DNA of 64,000 nt from Methylobacterium sp. NMS14P (GTDB lineage: Bacteria > Pseudomonadota > Alphaproteobacteria > Rhizobiales > Beijerinckiaceae). Below are positions 6,427 through 15,378 of this stretch, in pieces. The translations under genes were made by a program, and so were the position numbers. Location: positions 5,315,001 through 5,379,000 of the forward strand of contig NZ_CP087106.1 of NCBI RefSeq assembly GCF_028583545.1, in the 5' to 3' direction. Below the pieces are notes generated by a model. That model was given only the letters and a program-made list of their open reading frames with translations. It searched no databases and was not told where the DNA came from. Position 1 is the first letter of the stretch. Each line of letters starts with the position of its first letter.

Positions 6427-8780
6427 GAGGCCGCCTGGGTCGTGTCGCGGCCCTTGCGTCGGGCCGTGGTCCAGCGGGTCAGCGCGCTGCGCAGTCCGCC
6501 ACGCCGGGCCGTCGGGCCGTCGTTGGTCTTGTTGAGCACGACGCCCAGGACGGTGCTGCCGCTCGACTCGAGGTCGTGCACGGCGGCGGCGACGTCGTCG
6601 ATGCTGGTCCGGCCCGCCTCCACCACGATGATCAGGCCGTCGAGCCCGTCGAGGAGCGGCCGGAGGGTGGGGAGCTCGTCCACCGGCGGCAGGTCGACGA
6701 CGACTCGGTCGAGGGCGGGGCGCCCGTCCCCGACCACCGCGGCGACGCCCTCCGGCGTCATCAGGTCGCTGAAATGGGGATCGTTCGGGTGGCGGTTGCC
6801 GCAGGCGAGCAGGCGGACCTCGCCGGGCTGGGGACGCACCGCCTCGGTGGCGCCGCAGCGGCCGGCGAGCACGTCGAGGAGGCCGCGCTGCTCGGTGGCC
6901 TGGCTGAGCCGCGAGAGCGTCCCCTGCCGGACGTCGGCGTCGATCATCAGCACGCGCCCGGAACTTGACCGCACGCGGGCGAGGAGCTGGCCGAGATTGC
7001 TCGCGAACAGGGTCTTGCCCGCGCCGGCCTCCACCGAGGTGACGCCGATCGCGAAGACCGGGCCGCGGCGGTCGCTGCCCAGGACGTGGGCCTTCAGGCT
7101 GTGCAGGCGCTCGACGAACACCGATTGCGGCATGAACCGCACCGCGCTCGCCCGGAACGCCTCGACGCTGGCCGGGCGCTGCGCCTCGTTGGCGTGGGCC
7201 TGCGCCAGCGCCAGCGCCGCCCGGAAGCCGGGCTCGCGCCGCAGCTCGGGGAGGGCGGCGAGGCAGGTCAGGCCGTGGCCGGTCAGCTGCCGGGGCGTGC
7301 GGATCGTGCGGTCGAACCAGTGCCGCGCGAAGGCGCCGCTCACGCCGAACCCGGTGCCGACCAGGAGACCGAGCAGCATGATCAGGCTGCCGCGCGGCGC
7401 GCTCGGGGCTTCCGGCACGGTGGCGGGCGTGATCACGTGGGCGGAGGGCTGCGGATAGGATTGCTGGTTGACGGCGTCGATGTAGCGCTGGAGCAGGTTC
7501 GTGTAGATCTGGTCGTAGGTCTCGGCGGTGCGGTCGAGCTCCTTCGCCTTGACCCGGGCGTTGCTCATGATCAGCGTCTTCGAGATCAGGGCGTCGAAGG
7601 CCGCCGTCATGCTGTCCTCGCGGGCCTTGGCGACCTCGTAATCGTGGTCGAGCGACACGGCGAGGCGCTCGAGCTCGGTGCGCAGCGACTGCCTGGCCGC
7701 CAGGATGTCCCGCTGGATCGCCTGGACCGCCTCGTGGTCGGGGCCGAGGCGGCGCTTCAGGTCGTCGGCGCGCTGCACCAAGTCGACGTACTGCCGGCGC
7801 AGCTGGATGATCACGCTGTCCTTGAAGGCCTCGGTGATCCCCGGATCGGCGATGTCGGAATCGAGGAGCCCGCGGATCTGGTCGCGCACCGCGCGGGCGT
7901 CGACGGTCTTGGACCGGGCGGCGGCCACGGCGGTGTTGAGCTCCTCGACCTGCTGCTCGCCCACGAGGCCGCGCTTGCCGAGGTCGATGATGGTGTGCTC
8001 GGCCTTGTAGGTCTGGGCCTCGCGCGAGGCCTGGCTGGCGCGCTGCTGGAGTTCCTTCAGGCGCGGCAGCATCCACTCGCCGGCGACCTTCCAGACCTGG
8101 GCCCGGTTCTCCAGCTCGGTGCTGACATAGGCCTCGGCCACCGCGTTCGCGACGGCGGCCGCCGTGGCGGGATGGTCGGCGCTGTAGCCGACCTCGATCA
8201 CGTAGGCGGCGCCGATGCGGCTGGCCTCCACGTTCTCGCGCAGCGTCCGCGCCTGGCGCAGCTCCGGGCTGACGGGGGCGGGTTCCTGGACCGGCCGCTC
8301 GGCGCCGACCAGGCGGAGGGGCAGCGCCTTGGCGGCCTTCAGGAACTCCCGGACCTTCGCGACGAGCGGGTGCGTCGGCGCCGCCAGATCCTGCAGGGCC
8401 GACGCGTCGAGCCTGTGCACGGCGGCCAGGGCGATCTTCTCCGAGCGGATGTACTCGACCTGGCTCTCGACCTCGGCGATCTCGAGCGGGGTCCCGGCAT
8501 TCGGCGTGTCGCGGGCCGTCACCGGGCTGGAGCGGCTCTCGATGTAGACGCGGGCCCGGGCGGTGAAGATGGCCGGCGCGGTCGCGACGTAGATCCCGGC
8601 GCAGACCAGCCCGACGGCCGCGAAGGCCAGGATCGACCGCCAGTTCTGCCGCGCGATGGTCAGGATCGAGACCTGGGACTCCGTCTCGGGCGAGAAGGGC
8701 TGGCCGCGCCAGGCTCCGGTCCCACCGGGGCGGGTCGCGCCGATCGGCAGGAAGGACGCGCTGGTCGAGTGTCGGTTCAT
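6423..8780 (-). CDS. Wzc/GumC-like polysaccharide co-polymerase with kinase-like ATPase domain
   Basis: A 785-aa inner-membrane protein controlling polysaccharide polymerisation and export. TM1 is at about residues 50-68, a long periplasmic coiled-coil region follows (about 100-440), and TM2 is at about 464-484. The cytoplasmic P-loop domain has Walker A EAGAGKT (584-590), Walker A' LMIDADVR (611-618) and Walker B VVVDLPP (693-699). The layout is that of a fused bacterial tyrosine kinase, but there is no tyrosine after residue 442, so the usual C-terminal Tyr cluster is missing and the DxRP element is DVRQ. It overlaps the glycosyltransferase gene by 4 bp and lies 98 bp after the Wza-like gene, forming an export operon. 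Confidence 0.9.
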   Translation of the reverse strand: MNRHSTSASFLPIGATRPGGTGAWRGQPFSPETESQVSILTIARQNWRSILAFAAVGLVCAGIYVATAPAIFTARARVYIESRSSPVTARDTPNAGTPLEIAEVESQVEYIRSEKIALAAVHRLDASALQDLAAPTHPLVAKVREFLKAAKALPLRLVGAERPVQEPAPVSPELRQARTLRENVEASRIGAAYVIEVGYSADHPATAAAVANAVAEAYVSTELENRAQVWKVAGEWMLPRLKELQQRASQASREAQTYKAEHTIIDLGKRGLVGEQQVEELNTAVAAARSKTVDARAVRDQIRGLLDSDIADPGITEAFKDSVIIQLRRQYVDLVQRADDLKRRLGPDHEAVQAIQRDILAARQSLRTELERLAVSLDHDYEVAKAREDSMTAAFDALISKTLIMSNARVKAKELDRTAETYDQIYTNLLQRYIDAVNQQSYPQPSAHVITPATVPEAPSAPRGSLIMLLGLLVGTGFGVSGAFARHWFDRTIRTPRQLTGHGLTCLAALPELRREPGFRAALALAQAHANEAQRPASVEAFRASAVRFMPQSVFVERLHSLKAHVLGSDRRGPVFAIGVTSVEAGAGKTLFASNLGQLLARVRSSSGRVLMIDADVRQGTLSRLSQATEQRGLLDVLAGRCGATEAVRPQPGEVRLLACGNRHPNDPHFSDLMTPEGVAAVVGDGRPALDRVVVDLPPVDELPTLRPLLDGLDGLIIVVEAGRTSIDDVAAAVHDLESSGSTVLGVVLNKTNDGPTARRGGLRSALTRWTTARRKGRDTTQAAS

Positions 8781-8878
8781 GGATCTCTCCTCACCGCGGC
8801 GGTCACCGCCTCGGGGCGCTATCCGTCAAAGGGGACGCCGGCTCGGCCCGATGGGCGCGGCGAGCCGGGGTCGGTGGG

Positions 8879-10168
8879 TCAGTTCTGGCCGGCCCCGTCG
8901 CCGACGCCCCGCATGGCGGGATCCGGCTTGAGCGCGATCTCCACGACGTCGCCCGGCAGGAGCTCCGTGTCCTCGGCGGCGTCGATCTGCGTCTTGGCCG
9001 GACCGCTCTGCCGGAAGACCGCGATCGCTGCCTGCGCGCGGCTCCCGGACAGGAGCTGGGCCCGGAGGGCGCCGGTGTAGACCAGCTTGTCGTTGATGCT
9101 GTTCAGGCGCGACCGGAACGTCGCCAGGTTGTTCTCCGCGACCTGGAGCTTCTCCAGGGCGTCCATGGCCTGCACGTCGTCGACCCGCTCGAGCTTGCGG
9201 CCGACCTCGCTCTTGTCGCGCTCGAGCTGGGTGAGCTGGACCGTGGTCTGCAGGGCGCGGGTCGAGGAGAGCAGGACGGCGCGCCGCGCGTCGGTCAGCC
9301 GGGTCGTGACCACGGCGCCGCGCTGGAACAGCGCGCGCACCGTGTCGTAATCCTCGGCGTCGGCGGTGACGCCCTCCTTCTCCTTGACCTGCTGCTCGCT
9401 GAGGCTGGCGAACTGCGTCTGCGCCCGGTTGAGGGAGCGCTGCAGGTGGTCCTTCTCCTTGGCGATGTCGGTCATCTGCACCCGGAGCTGCTGCTCGGCG
9501 AGCTTCTGCGCCGCCGTCGCGCGGCTGCCCGGGGCGACGTCCGCCGGCGGCGCGGCCTTGTCGCCCCGCGACGCGGCGACGATCGTCTTCAGGCGCCAGA
9601 TCGTGGCGGATTCCCGCTGGATGCTCGCCCAGGTGCTGTCGTACTCGGCCCGCAGGTTCGCCGTCTCGACGACGGGGTTCTCCATCCTGAACCGCAGGAG
9701 GTTGTAGCCGCCCGCCAGGGCGATGGCCTGCCGCACGGTCATGCCCGGGTGGAACGGGTGCTCGCCCTGCTTGGTCACGTCGCCGCTCAGGTAGACCGGC
9801 TGGTACTTCGAGATCCGCACCCCGATCTCGTCCGGCTCGAGCACGGCGATCGATTCCTTGCCCTCGGAGTTGCGCTGCCGCACCGCCTTGGCGGGCAGCG
9901 ACTTCTGCAGGCTCTGGCGCAGCTCCGCGACGGTGAGCCCGGCGGCCGGCACGTCCCCGAGCAGCGGGACCATGACGGTGCCGTCGGTGGAGACCGTCGC
10001 CTCCTGCTTGAAGGTCGGGATGCTGAGGGCCGTGACCTCGATCGTGTCGCCGGGCCCGATGCGGTACTCCGCGGTCGCCGGCAGCGCCGACAGGGCGAGC
10101 AGGCACGCCGCGAGACCGGCGCGGGCGGTGGCGCGGGTTGCCGCGGTCTTCGTCGAAATCTTCGACAC
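8879..10168 (-). CDS. Polysaccharide export protein, Wza-like
   Basis: A 429-aa exported protein. Residues 1-33 form a signal peptide ending in ALPATA; there is no lipobox cysteine, so it is not a classical lipoprotein like Wza. The Poly_export domain begins at EYRIGPGDTIEVTAL and includes VSTDGTVMVPLLGDV; an SLBB-like region follows (VYLSGDVTKQGEHPFHPGMTVRQAIALAGG). A long helical, coiled-coil-like stretch (about 190-370) replaces the short Wza tail, which is typical of periplasm-spanning alphaproteobacterial export proteins. First gene of the minus-strand export operon; divergent from the sugar operon at 10516. Confidence 0.88.
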   Translation of the reverse strand: MSKISTKTAATRATARAGLAACLLALSALPATAEYRIGPGDTIEVTALSIPTFKQEATVSTDGTVMVPLLGDVPAAGLTVAELRQSLQKSLPAKAVRQRNSEGKESIAVLEPDEIGVRISKYQPVYLSGDVTKQGEHPFHPGMTVRQAIALAGGYNLLRFRMENPVVETANLRAEYDSTWASIQRESATIWRLKTIVAASRGDKAAPPADVAPGSRATAAQKLAEQQLRVQMTDIAKEKDHLQRSLNRAQTQFASLSEQQVKEKEGVTADAEDYDTVRALFQRGAVVTTRLTDARRAVLLSSTRALQTTVQLTQLERDKSEVGRKLERVDDVQAMDALEKLQVAENNLATFRSRLNSINDKLVYTGALRAQLLSGSRAQAAIAVFRQSGPAKTQIDAAEDTELLPGDVVEIALKPDPAMRGVGDGAGQN

Positions 10169-10515
10169 GCATCGTCCCCTTAAGGCTCGCCCTCGGAACC
10201 CGGGCGCGGCGATCGAGCGGCAGGACCGCGCGCCGGCCTCACGGGCTCATGAGGGCTGAGACGGCATGATGCGTAACGGCCGAGCCAGCCGGGACTCCTC
10301 CAAATGGCGGGCGCGCGCATCCATGCCGGGGCGGGGGCTTCGCCTTTCGACGTAGGCCCCCTGGCCCGAACGGCGCGCCGGCGCCGGGAGGGGCCACACC
10401 GGACGGGCGCCGTTCGCCTTTCGACGGACGAACCGCATCGAAAGCCTGGGTTCCCGGCCGTCCTCAGCTCTGTGCAGTTTTGACGCACAGAAGTTCGGCG
10501 GAAGGAGCGGCGGGT
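10169..10515. promoter_or_regulatory. Divergent promoter region, 347 bp
   Basis: Separates the export operon (minus) from the sugar-nucleotide operon (plus) and should contain both promoters. A 14-bp direct repeat TTCGCCTTTCGACG occurs at 10339-10352 and 10413-10426, exactly 74 bp apart. A short inverted repeat CTGTGC/GCACAG (10470-10475, 10485-10490) ends about 25 bp before the plus-strand start. These may be operator sites. I see no gene. Confidence 0.45.
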
Positions 10516-11064
10516 ATGCCGATTACCGATGCGGATATTGGGCCTGATGTGGGCATCTTCTACCCGGATCTAGTCAATATTTATGGATGCCGAATCGAAA
10601 GCGGTTCGCGCATCGGCCCCTTCGTCGAGATCCAGCGCGGCAGCCAGATCGGCCCGCGCTGCAAGATCTCCTCGCACAGCTTCATCTGCGCGGGCGTCTC
10701 GATCGGGGCCGAGGTGTTCGTCGGCCACGGCGTGGTCTTCACCAACGAGCTCTATCCGGAAGCCACCAACGCGGACGGCAGCCTGAAGCGGGACGGCGAG
10801 TGGGAGCTCGTCGAGACCGTGGTCGAGGCCCGCGCCTCCATCGGCTCCAACGCCACCATCGTGGCGGGGATCACGATCGGCGAGGGCGCCCTGGTGGGCG
10901 CCGGGGCCGTCGTCACCCGGGACGTCCCGGCCTTCGCCATCGTCGCCGGATGCCCCGCACGGGTCGTCGGCGACACGCGCACCAAGCGCGCCGAGAGCGC
11001 CGCGCGCGCCCGTTCCGTCCAGTCGCCGCGGCCCGAGCCGGCCGAGCCTCTGCAGGTTGCTTGA
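10516..11064 (+). CDS. Left-handed beta-helix acyltransferase (WbpD-like)
   Basis: A 182-aa hexapeptide-repeat acetyltransferase. Repeats of the [LIV]-G-x-x-x-x type run from IGPDVGIFY to about residue 150 (SRIGPFVEIQRGSQIGPRCKI, SIGSNATIVAGITIGEGALVGAGAVV), followed by the family end VTRDVPAFAIVAGCPARVVG. It resembles enzymes that N-acetylate 3-amino sugars on UDP-hexuronates or dTDP-hexoses (WbpD, WlbB, FdtC types). Start at the ATG at 10516, preceded by GGAAGGAG; the frame extends 12 codons upstream. First gene of a tightly packed operon; its neighbours encode the matching oxidoreductase and aminotransferase. Confidence 0.9.
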   Translation: MPITDADIGPDVGIFYPDLVNIYGCRIESGSRIGPFVEIQRGSQIGPRCKISSHSFICAGVSIGAEVFVGHGVVFTNELYPEATNADGSLKRDGEWELVETVVEARASIGSNATIVAGITIGEGALVGAGAVVTRDVPAFAIVAGCPARVVGDTRTKRAESAARARSVQSPRPEPAEPLQVA

Positions 11065-11077
11065 GGGAAATGCAGTC

Positions 11078-12106
11078 ATGATCTCGATCGGTATCGTCGG
11101 ATACGGCTACTGGGGGCCGAACCTCGCCCGGTGCACCTCGGAGAGCGAGCGCTGCCAGCTGGTGGCCATCGCCGACCAGTCGCCCGCCGCGCTCGCCCGG
11201 GCCGGCAAGCGCTACCCCGCCGTCCAGCTCCATCAGGACTGGCGCGACCTCGTGGCCGATCCCGCCATCGACGCCGTCATGGTGGCGACGCCGGTGAGCT
11301 CGCACTTCGAGATCGCCATCAACGCGCTGCGGGCCGGCAAGCACGTCTTCATCGAGAAGCCGATCACGCCCTCGGCCTTCGAGGCCCGGCTGCTGATCGA
11401 GGAGGCGGCCAAGCGCAACCTGCGGCTGATGGTCGATCACACCTTCGTCTACACGGGCGCGGTCGAGAAGATCCACGAACTCATCACGACCGACGCCATC
11501 GGCGACGTGTTCTACTACGACTCGACCCGGGTGAACCTCGGCCTGTTCCAGCGCGACGTGAACGTGATCTGGGACCTAGCGGTCCACGACCTCGCCATCC
11601 TCGACCACATCCTGGACCTCGCCCCGGTGGCGATCTCGGCGAGCGGCACCGGCCATTTCAGCGGCCGCCCCGAGAACATGGCCCACCTGACCGTCTTCTA
11701 CCCGCGCGGCGTCGTCGCGCAGATCAACGTCAACTGGCTCGCGCCCGTGAAGGTGCGGCAGACGCTGATCGGCGGCAGCAAGAAGATGATCGTCTACAAC
11801 GACCTCGACCCGATCGAGAAGGTCAAGGTCTACGACCGCGGCGTCACCGTCGGCGGCGGCTCGGACGACATCACCGAGCTGATGGTCTCCTACCGGACCG
11901 GCGACATGTGGTCGCCGCACCTGTCCTTCCGCGAGGCGCTGATCGTCGAGATCGAGCACTTCGCCGACTCCATCGAGAACGGCACCGCGCCCATGACCGA
12001 CGGCCACAGCGGCCTGCGCGTCGTCGAGATGCTCGAAGCCGCCATGCGCTCCCTGCGCCAGAACGGCACCCCCATCGACCTCATGCCACTTGCGAGGGCC
12101 TCGTGA
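11078..12106 (+). CDS. Gfo/Idh/MocA-family sugar-nucleotide oxidoreductase (WbpB/WlbA-like)
   Basis: A 342-aa NAD(P)-dependent oxidoreductase. It has an N-terminal Rossmann fold beginning ISIGIVGYGYWGPN, the family EKP motif (residues 93-95), and a C-terminal alpha/beta substrate domain including WDLAVHDLAILDHIL. In WbpB/WlbA enzymes the reaction is 3-oxidation of a UDP-N-acetyl-hexuronate, giving the keto sugar for the next aminotransferase. The exact substrate here is inferred from the neighbours. Start at 11078 with GAGG upstream; 13 bp after the acyltransferase and overlapping the aminotransferase by 4 bp. Confidence 0.88.
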   Translation: MISIGIVGYGYWGPNLARCTSESERCQLVAIADQSPAALARAGKRYPAVQLHQDWRDLVADPAIDAVMVATPVSSHFEIAINALRAGKHVFIEKPITPSAFEARLLIEEAAKRNLRLMVDHTFVYTGAVEKIHELITTDAIGDVFYYDSTRVNLGLFQRDVNVIWDLAVHDLAILDHILDLAPVAISASGTGHFSGRPENMAHLTVFYPRGVVAQINVNWLAPVKVRQTLIGGSKKMIVYNDLDPIEKVKVYDRGVTVGGGSDDITELMVSYRTGDMWSPHLSFREALIVEIEHFADSIENGTAPMTDGHSGLRVVEMLEAAMRSLRQNGTPIDLMPLARAS

Positions 12107-13218
12107 TCCCCTTCCTCGACCTCAAGGCGCAGTACGCGGCGATCGGCGGCGACGTCGAGACCGCGGTCCTCAACGTCCTGCGCAGCGGCGACTTCGTCCT
12201 CGGCCCGGCGGTCAGCGCCTTCGAGGCGGCCTTCGCCGAAGCCTGCGGCGCCCGCCACGCGGTCGCCGTGAGCAGCGGCACCGCGGCCCTGCACCTCGCC
12301 CTGCTCGCCCTCGACATCGGTCCGGGCGACGAGGTGATCACGGTCTCGTCGACCTTCGTGGCGACGGTGGCGGCGGTGCTGTACGCCGGCGCAACCCCGG
12401 TCCTCGTCGACATCGACCCGGTCGACTGGACCATGGACCCGGCCCTGGTCGAGGCGGCGATCACGCCCCGCACCAAGGCGATCCTGCCGGTGCACCTGCA
12501 CGGCCGGATGGCCGATCTCGACGCGCTGGGCGCCATCGCCCAGCGCCACGGGATCGCCCTCGTCGAGGACGCCGCCCAGGCGCACCTCGCCGAGCGCGGC
12601 GGCCGCAAGGCCGGCACGATCGGGGATCTCGGCTGCTTCAGCTTCTACCCCGGCAAGAATCTCGGGGCCTACGGCGAGGGCGGCGCCATCGTCACGGACC
12701 GGGACGACCTCGCCGAGGCGGCCCGCTGCCTGCGCGACTGGGGCCAGCAGGGCAAGTACAACCACGTCCGCCACGGCTTCAACCTGCGCATGGACGGCGT
12801 CCAGGGCGCGGTGCTGGGGGTCAAGCTCCCGCACCTGGAGGGCTGGACCCGCGCCCGCCAGGCGGTGGCGGCGGAGTACGGGGCGCGGCTCGCGGGCCTC
12901 GGCCTGGAGCTCCCGGCCCCCGCCGGCCTCGACCACGTGTTCCACGTCTACGCCGTGTCGACGGCGGACCGCGAGGGGCTGCGCCAGTACCTCAACGCGG
13001 CCGGCATCGCCACCGGCATCCACTACCCCGTCCCGGTCCACCGGCAGCCCGCCTACAGCCACCTCGACGACGGTGCCGGCCGCCTGCCGGTCACCGAGCG
13101 GCTGGCCGCCCGGACCCTGTCCCTCCCGATGTTCCCCGAGATGACGTCCGCGCAGATCGACACTGTCTGCCGGGCCGTCACCAGCTACTGCGAGGTCGCC
13201 GATGCCCAAGCTGCGTGA
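12103..13218 (+). CDS. DegT/DnrJ/EryC1/StrS aminotransferase (WbpE-like)
   Basis: A 371-aa PLP-dependent sugar aminotransferase. It shows SSGTAALHLAL (phosphate-binding part, about residues 57-67), VEDAAQAHLA (Asp156) and the Schiff-base lysine in CFSFYPGKNLGAYGEGGAI (Lys185). The GTG start at 12103 overlaps the preceding stop (GTGA), so translation is coupled. With the oxidoreductase and acyltransferase just upstream it forms the oxidation, transamination and N-acetylation trio that makes a 3-acetamido sugar nucleotide. A quinovosamine or 4-amino specificity cannot be excluded. Confidence 0.9.
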   Translation: MIPFLDLKAQYAAIGGDVETAVLNVLRSGDFVLGPAVSAFEAAFAEACGARHAVAVSSGTAALHLALLALDIGPGDEVITVSSTFVATVAAVLYAGATPVLVDIDPVDWTMDPALVEAAITPRTKAILPVHLHGRMADLDALGAIAQRHGIALVEDAAQAHLAERGGRKAGTIGDLGCFSFYPGKNLGAYGEGGAIVTDRDDLAEAARCLRDWGQQGKYNHVRHGFNLRMDGVQGAVLGVKLPHLEGWTRARQAVAAEYGARLAGLGLELPAPAGLDHVFHVYAVSTADREGLRQYLNAAGIATGIHYPVPVHRQPAYSHLDDGAGRLPVTERLAARTLSLPMFPEMTSAQIDTVCRAVTSYCEVADAQAA

Positions 13219-14233
13219 GGTCACCAAGGGAAGCCGGTTCAGCGGCGACCTGCGCGGGACCCGGATCCTGGTCACCGGCGGATCGGGCTTCATCGGCTCC
13301 CACATCATCGACCTGCTGGTCGAGGCCGGCTGCGACGAGATCGTGGCCATCGACAACATGATCCGCGGCCGCCCCGAGAATCTCGGGGACGCCCTCGGCT
13401 CCGGCCGCGTCCGCCTCGTCCAGGGCGACATCCGCGACCGCGCCCTGATGGACACGCTGGTCAAGGGCACCGACGTGGTGTTCCACCAGGCGGCCCTCCG
13501 GATCACGCAGTGCGCCGCGGAGCCGCGCCACGCCTTCGAGGTGATGGCCGCCGCGACCTTCAACCTGCTGGAGAGCTGCGTCGAGGCCGGCGTCGCCAAG
13601 GTGGTGATGGCTTCCTCGGCCTCCGTGTACGGGATGGCGGAAGTCTTCCCGACGACCGAGAAGCACCATCCCTACGACAACCGGACCCTGTACGGCGCCG
13701 CCAAGTCCTTCGGCGAGGGTCTGCTGCGCTCGTTCAACGACATGCACGGGCTCGACTACGTCGCGCTCCGGTACTTCAACGCCTACGGCCCGCGGATGGA
13801 CCTGACCGGCCGCTACACCGAGGTCATGGTCCGCTGGATGCAGCGCCTGGCCGAGGGCCAGTCGCCGATCGTGTTCGGCGACGGCCTGCAGACCATGGAC
13901 CTCGTCCATGTCCGCGACATCGCCCGGGCCAATATCCTGTCGGCGATCTCGCCGGCCACCGACGTGGTGCTCAACGTCGGCACCGGCGTCGAGACCTCGC
14001 TGGTCGACCTCGCCGGCCACCTCACCCGGATCATGGGCCGGGACGGCACGCCGCTGGTCCACGAGGCCGAGCGGGCCGTCAACCCGGTGCCCCGGCGCCT
14101 CTGCGATACGAGCCTCGCCAAGGAGCTGATCGGCTTCGAGGCGAAGATCGGGGCCGCCGAGGGCCTCGCCGACCTCGTCGCCTGGTGGCAGGACGAGTCC
14201 CGCTCGGATCACCTGCGGCGGGCGCTCGCATGA
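13202..14233 (+). CDS. NAD-dependent sugar-nucleotide epimerase/dehydratase
   Basis: A 343-aa extended short-chain dehydrogenase of the UDP-glucose 4-epimerase group. It has the nucleotide-binding motif TGGSGFIG (25-32), the catalytic Ser/Tyr/Lys set in SSASVYG and YGAAK (Tyr164, Lys168) and RYFNAYGPR. It overlaps the aminotransferase by 17 bp and the next aminotransferase by 4 bp. It may be a C4-epimerase or a 4,6-dehydratase supplying the second aminotransferase; I cannot decide from the motifs. Confidence 0.88.
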   Translation: MPKLREVTKGSRFSGDLRGTRILVTGGSGFIGSHIIDLLVEAGCDEIVAIDNMIRGRPENLGDALGSGRVRLVQGDIRDRALMDTLVKGTDVVFHQAALRITQCAAEPRHAFEVMAAATFNLLESCVEAGVAKVVMASSASVYGMAEVFPTTEKHHPYDNRTLYGAAKSFGEGLLRSFNDMHGLDYVALRYFNAYGPRMDLTGRYTEVMVRWMQRLAEGQSPIVFGDGLQTMDLVHVRDIARANILSAISPATDVVLNVGTGVETSLVDLAGHLTRIMGRDGTPLVHEAERAVNPVPRRLCDTSLAKELIGFEAKIGAAEGLADLVAWWQDESRSDHLRRALA

Positions 14234-15378
14234 TCCCGATCGCCAAGCCCGAAGTCGGCGACCCCGAGGCCGAGGCCGCCGCCGCCGTCGTCCGCTCCGG
14301 ATGGCTGACCCAGGGGCCGCAGGTCGCGGCCTTCGAGACGGAGTTCGCCGCGATCGTCGGCGCGCCCCACGCCTGCGCGGTCTCGAACTGCACGACCGCG
14401 CTGCATCTCGCGCTCCTCGCCGTCGGGGTCGGCCCCGGCGACGAGGTGGTGACGGTGAGCCACAGCTTCATCGCCACCGCCAACGCCATCGCCCAGTGCG
14501 GGGCCACGCCCGTCTTCGTCGACATCGACCCGGCGACCTACAACATGGCCCCGGACGCGGCCGCGGCGGCGATCACCGAGAAGACGAAGGCGATCGTCTG
14601 CGTCCACCAGATGGGCATGCCCTGCGACCTGGAGGCGATCGCGGCGATCGGGCGCCGGTCCGGCATCCCGGTGATCGAGGACGCGGCCTGCGCTATCGGC
14701 TCCGAGCGGCTCCAGGGCGACGTCTGGCGGCCGATCGGCAGCCCGGCGGGCGACATCGCCTGTTTCTCGTTCCACCCGCGCAAGGTGCTGACCACCGGCG
14801 ACGGCGGCATGATCACCACCGCCAACGCCGCCTGGGACCGGACCTTCCGGCTGCTGCGCCAGCACGGGATGAGCGTCTCCGACATCGCCCGCCACGGCAG
14901 CGCCAAGGTGGTGGTCGAGGAGTACTCCGTCGCGGGCTTCAACTACCGGATGACGGACGTGCAGGCGGCCATCGGCCGGCAGCAGCTGAAGCGGCTGCCC
15001 GACCTGATCGCCCGGCGCCGCGCCCTCGCCGACGGCTACCGCGCGCGGCTGGCCGACCTCCCCGGGGTGACGCCGCCGCCCGAGCCGATGGGGCTGCGCA
15101 GCAACTGGCAGAGCTACTGCGTCCGCCTCCCCGACGACGCGGACCAGCAGGCGGTCATGCAGGCCATGCTCGACCGCGGCATCGCCACCCGCCGGGGCAT
15201 CATGTGCGCGCATCTGGAGCCGCCCTACGCGGAGGCGCCGCGGCGGTTCGCGCTGCCCGAATCCGAGCGGGCGCGCGACCACGCGATCCTGCTGCCGCTC
15301 TACGCGGCGATGACGGAGGCGGAGCAGGACCAGGTCGTCGACGGCCTGCGCGCCGCCCTGCGCGCCGCCGCGCGATGA
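14230..15378 (+). CDS. Second DegT/DnrJ/EryC1/StrS aminotransferase
   Basis: A 382-aa PLP aminotransferase. It begins IPIAKPEVGDPEAEAAAAVVRS and has SNCTTALHLAL (about 52-62), VIEDAACAIGS and the PLP lysine in FHPRKVLTTGDGGMI (Lys185). This lysine context is that of 4-amino sugar synthases (PglE/ArnB type). It differs clearly from the upstream paralogue, which suggests two amino groups or two amino sugars in the product. ATG start overlaps the epimerase stop by 4 bp and its own stop overlaps the deacetylase start. Confidence 0.9.
   Translation: MIPIAKPEVGDPEAEAAAAVVRSGWLTQGPQVAAFETEFAAIVGAPHACAVSNCTTALHLALLAVGVGPGDEVVTVSHSFIATANAIAQCGATPVFVDIDPATYNMAPDAAAAAITEKTKAIVCVHQMGMPCDLEAIAAIGRRSGIPVIEDAACAIGSERLQGDVWRPIGSPAGDIACFSFHPRKVLTTGDGGMITTANAAWDRTFRLLRQHGMSVSDIARHGSAKVVVEEYSVAGFNYRMTDVQAAIGRQQLKRLPDLIARRRALADGYRARLADLPGVTPPPEPMGLRSNWQSYCVRLPDDADQQAVMQAMLDRGIATRRGIMCAHLEPPYAEAPRRFALPESERARDHAILLPLYAAMTEAEQDQVVDGLRAALRAAAR

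Noticed and set aside
5176..8076. A 966-aa open frame on the minus strand
   Set aside because: It joins a real glycosyltransferase (from 6426) to an Arg/Pro-rich out-of-frame translation of the Wzc-like gene. Only the part from the GTG at 6426 is a gene.
6423..8780. Calling the Wzc-like protein an active tyrosine kinase
   Set aside because: No tyrosine is present in the cytoplasmic domain, so autophosphorylation of a Tyr cluster cannot be claimed.
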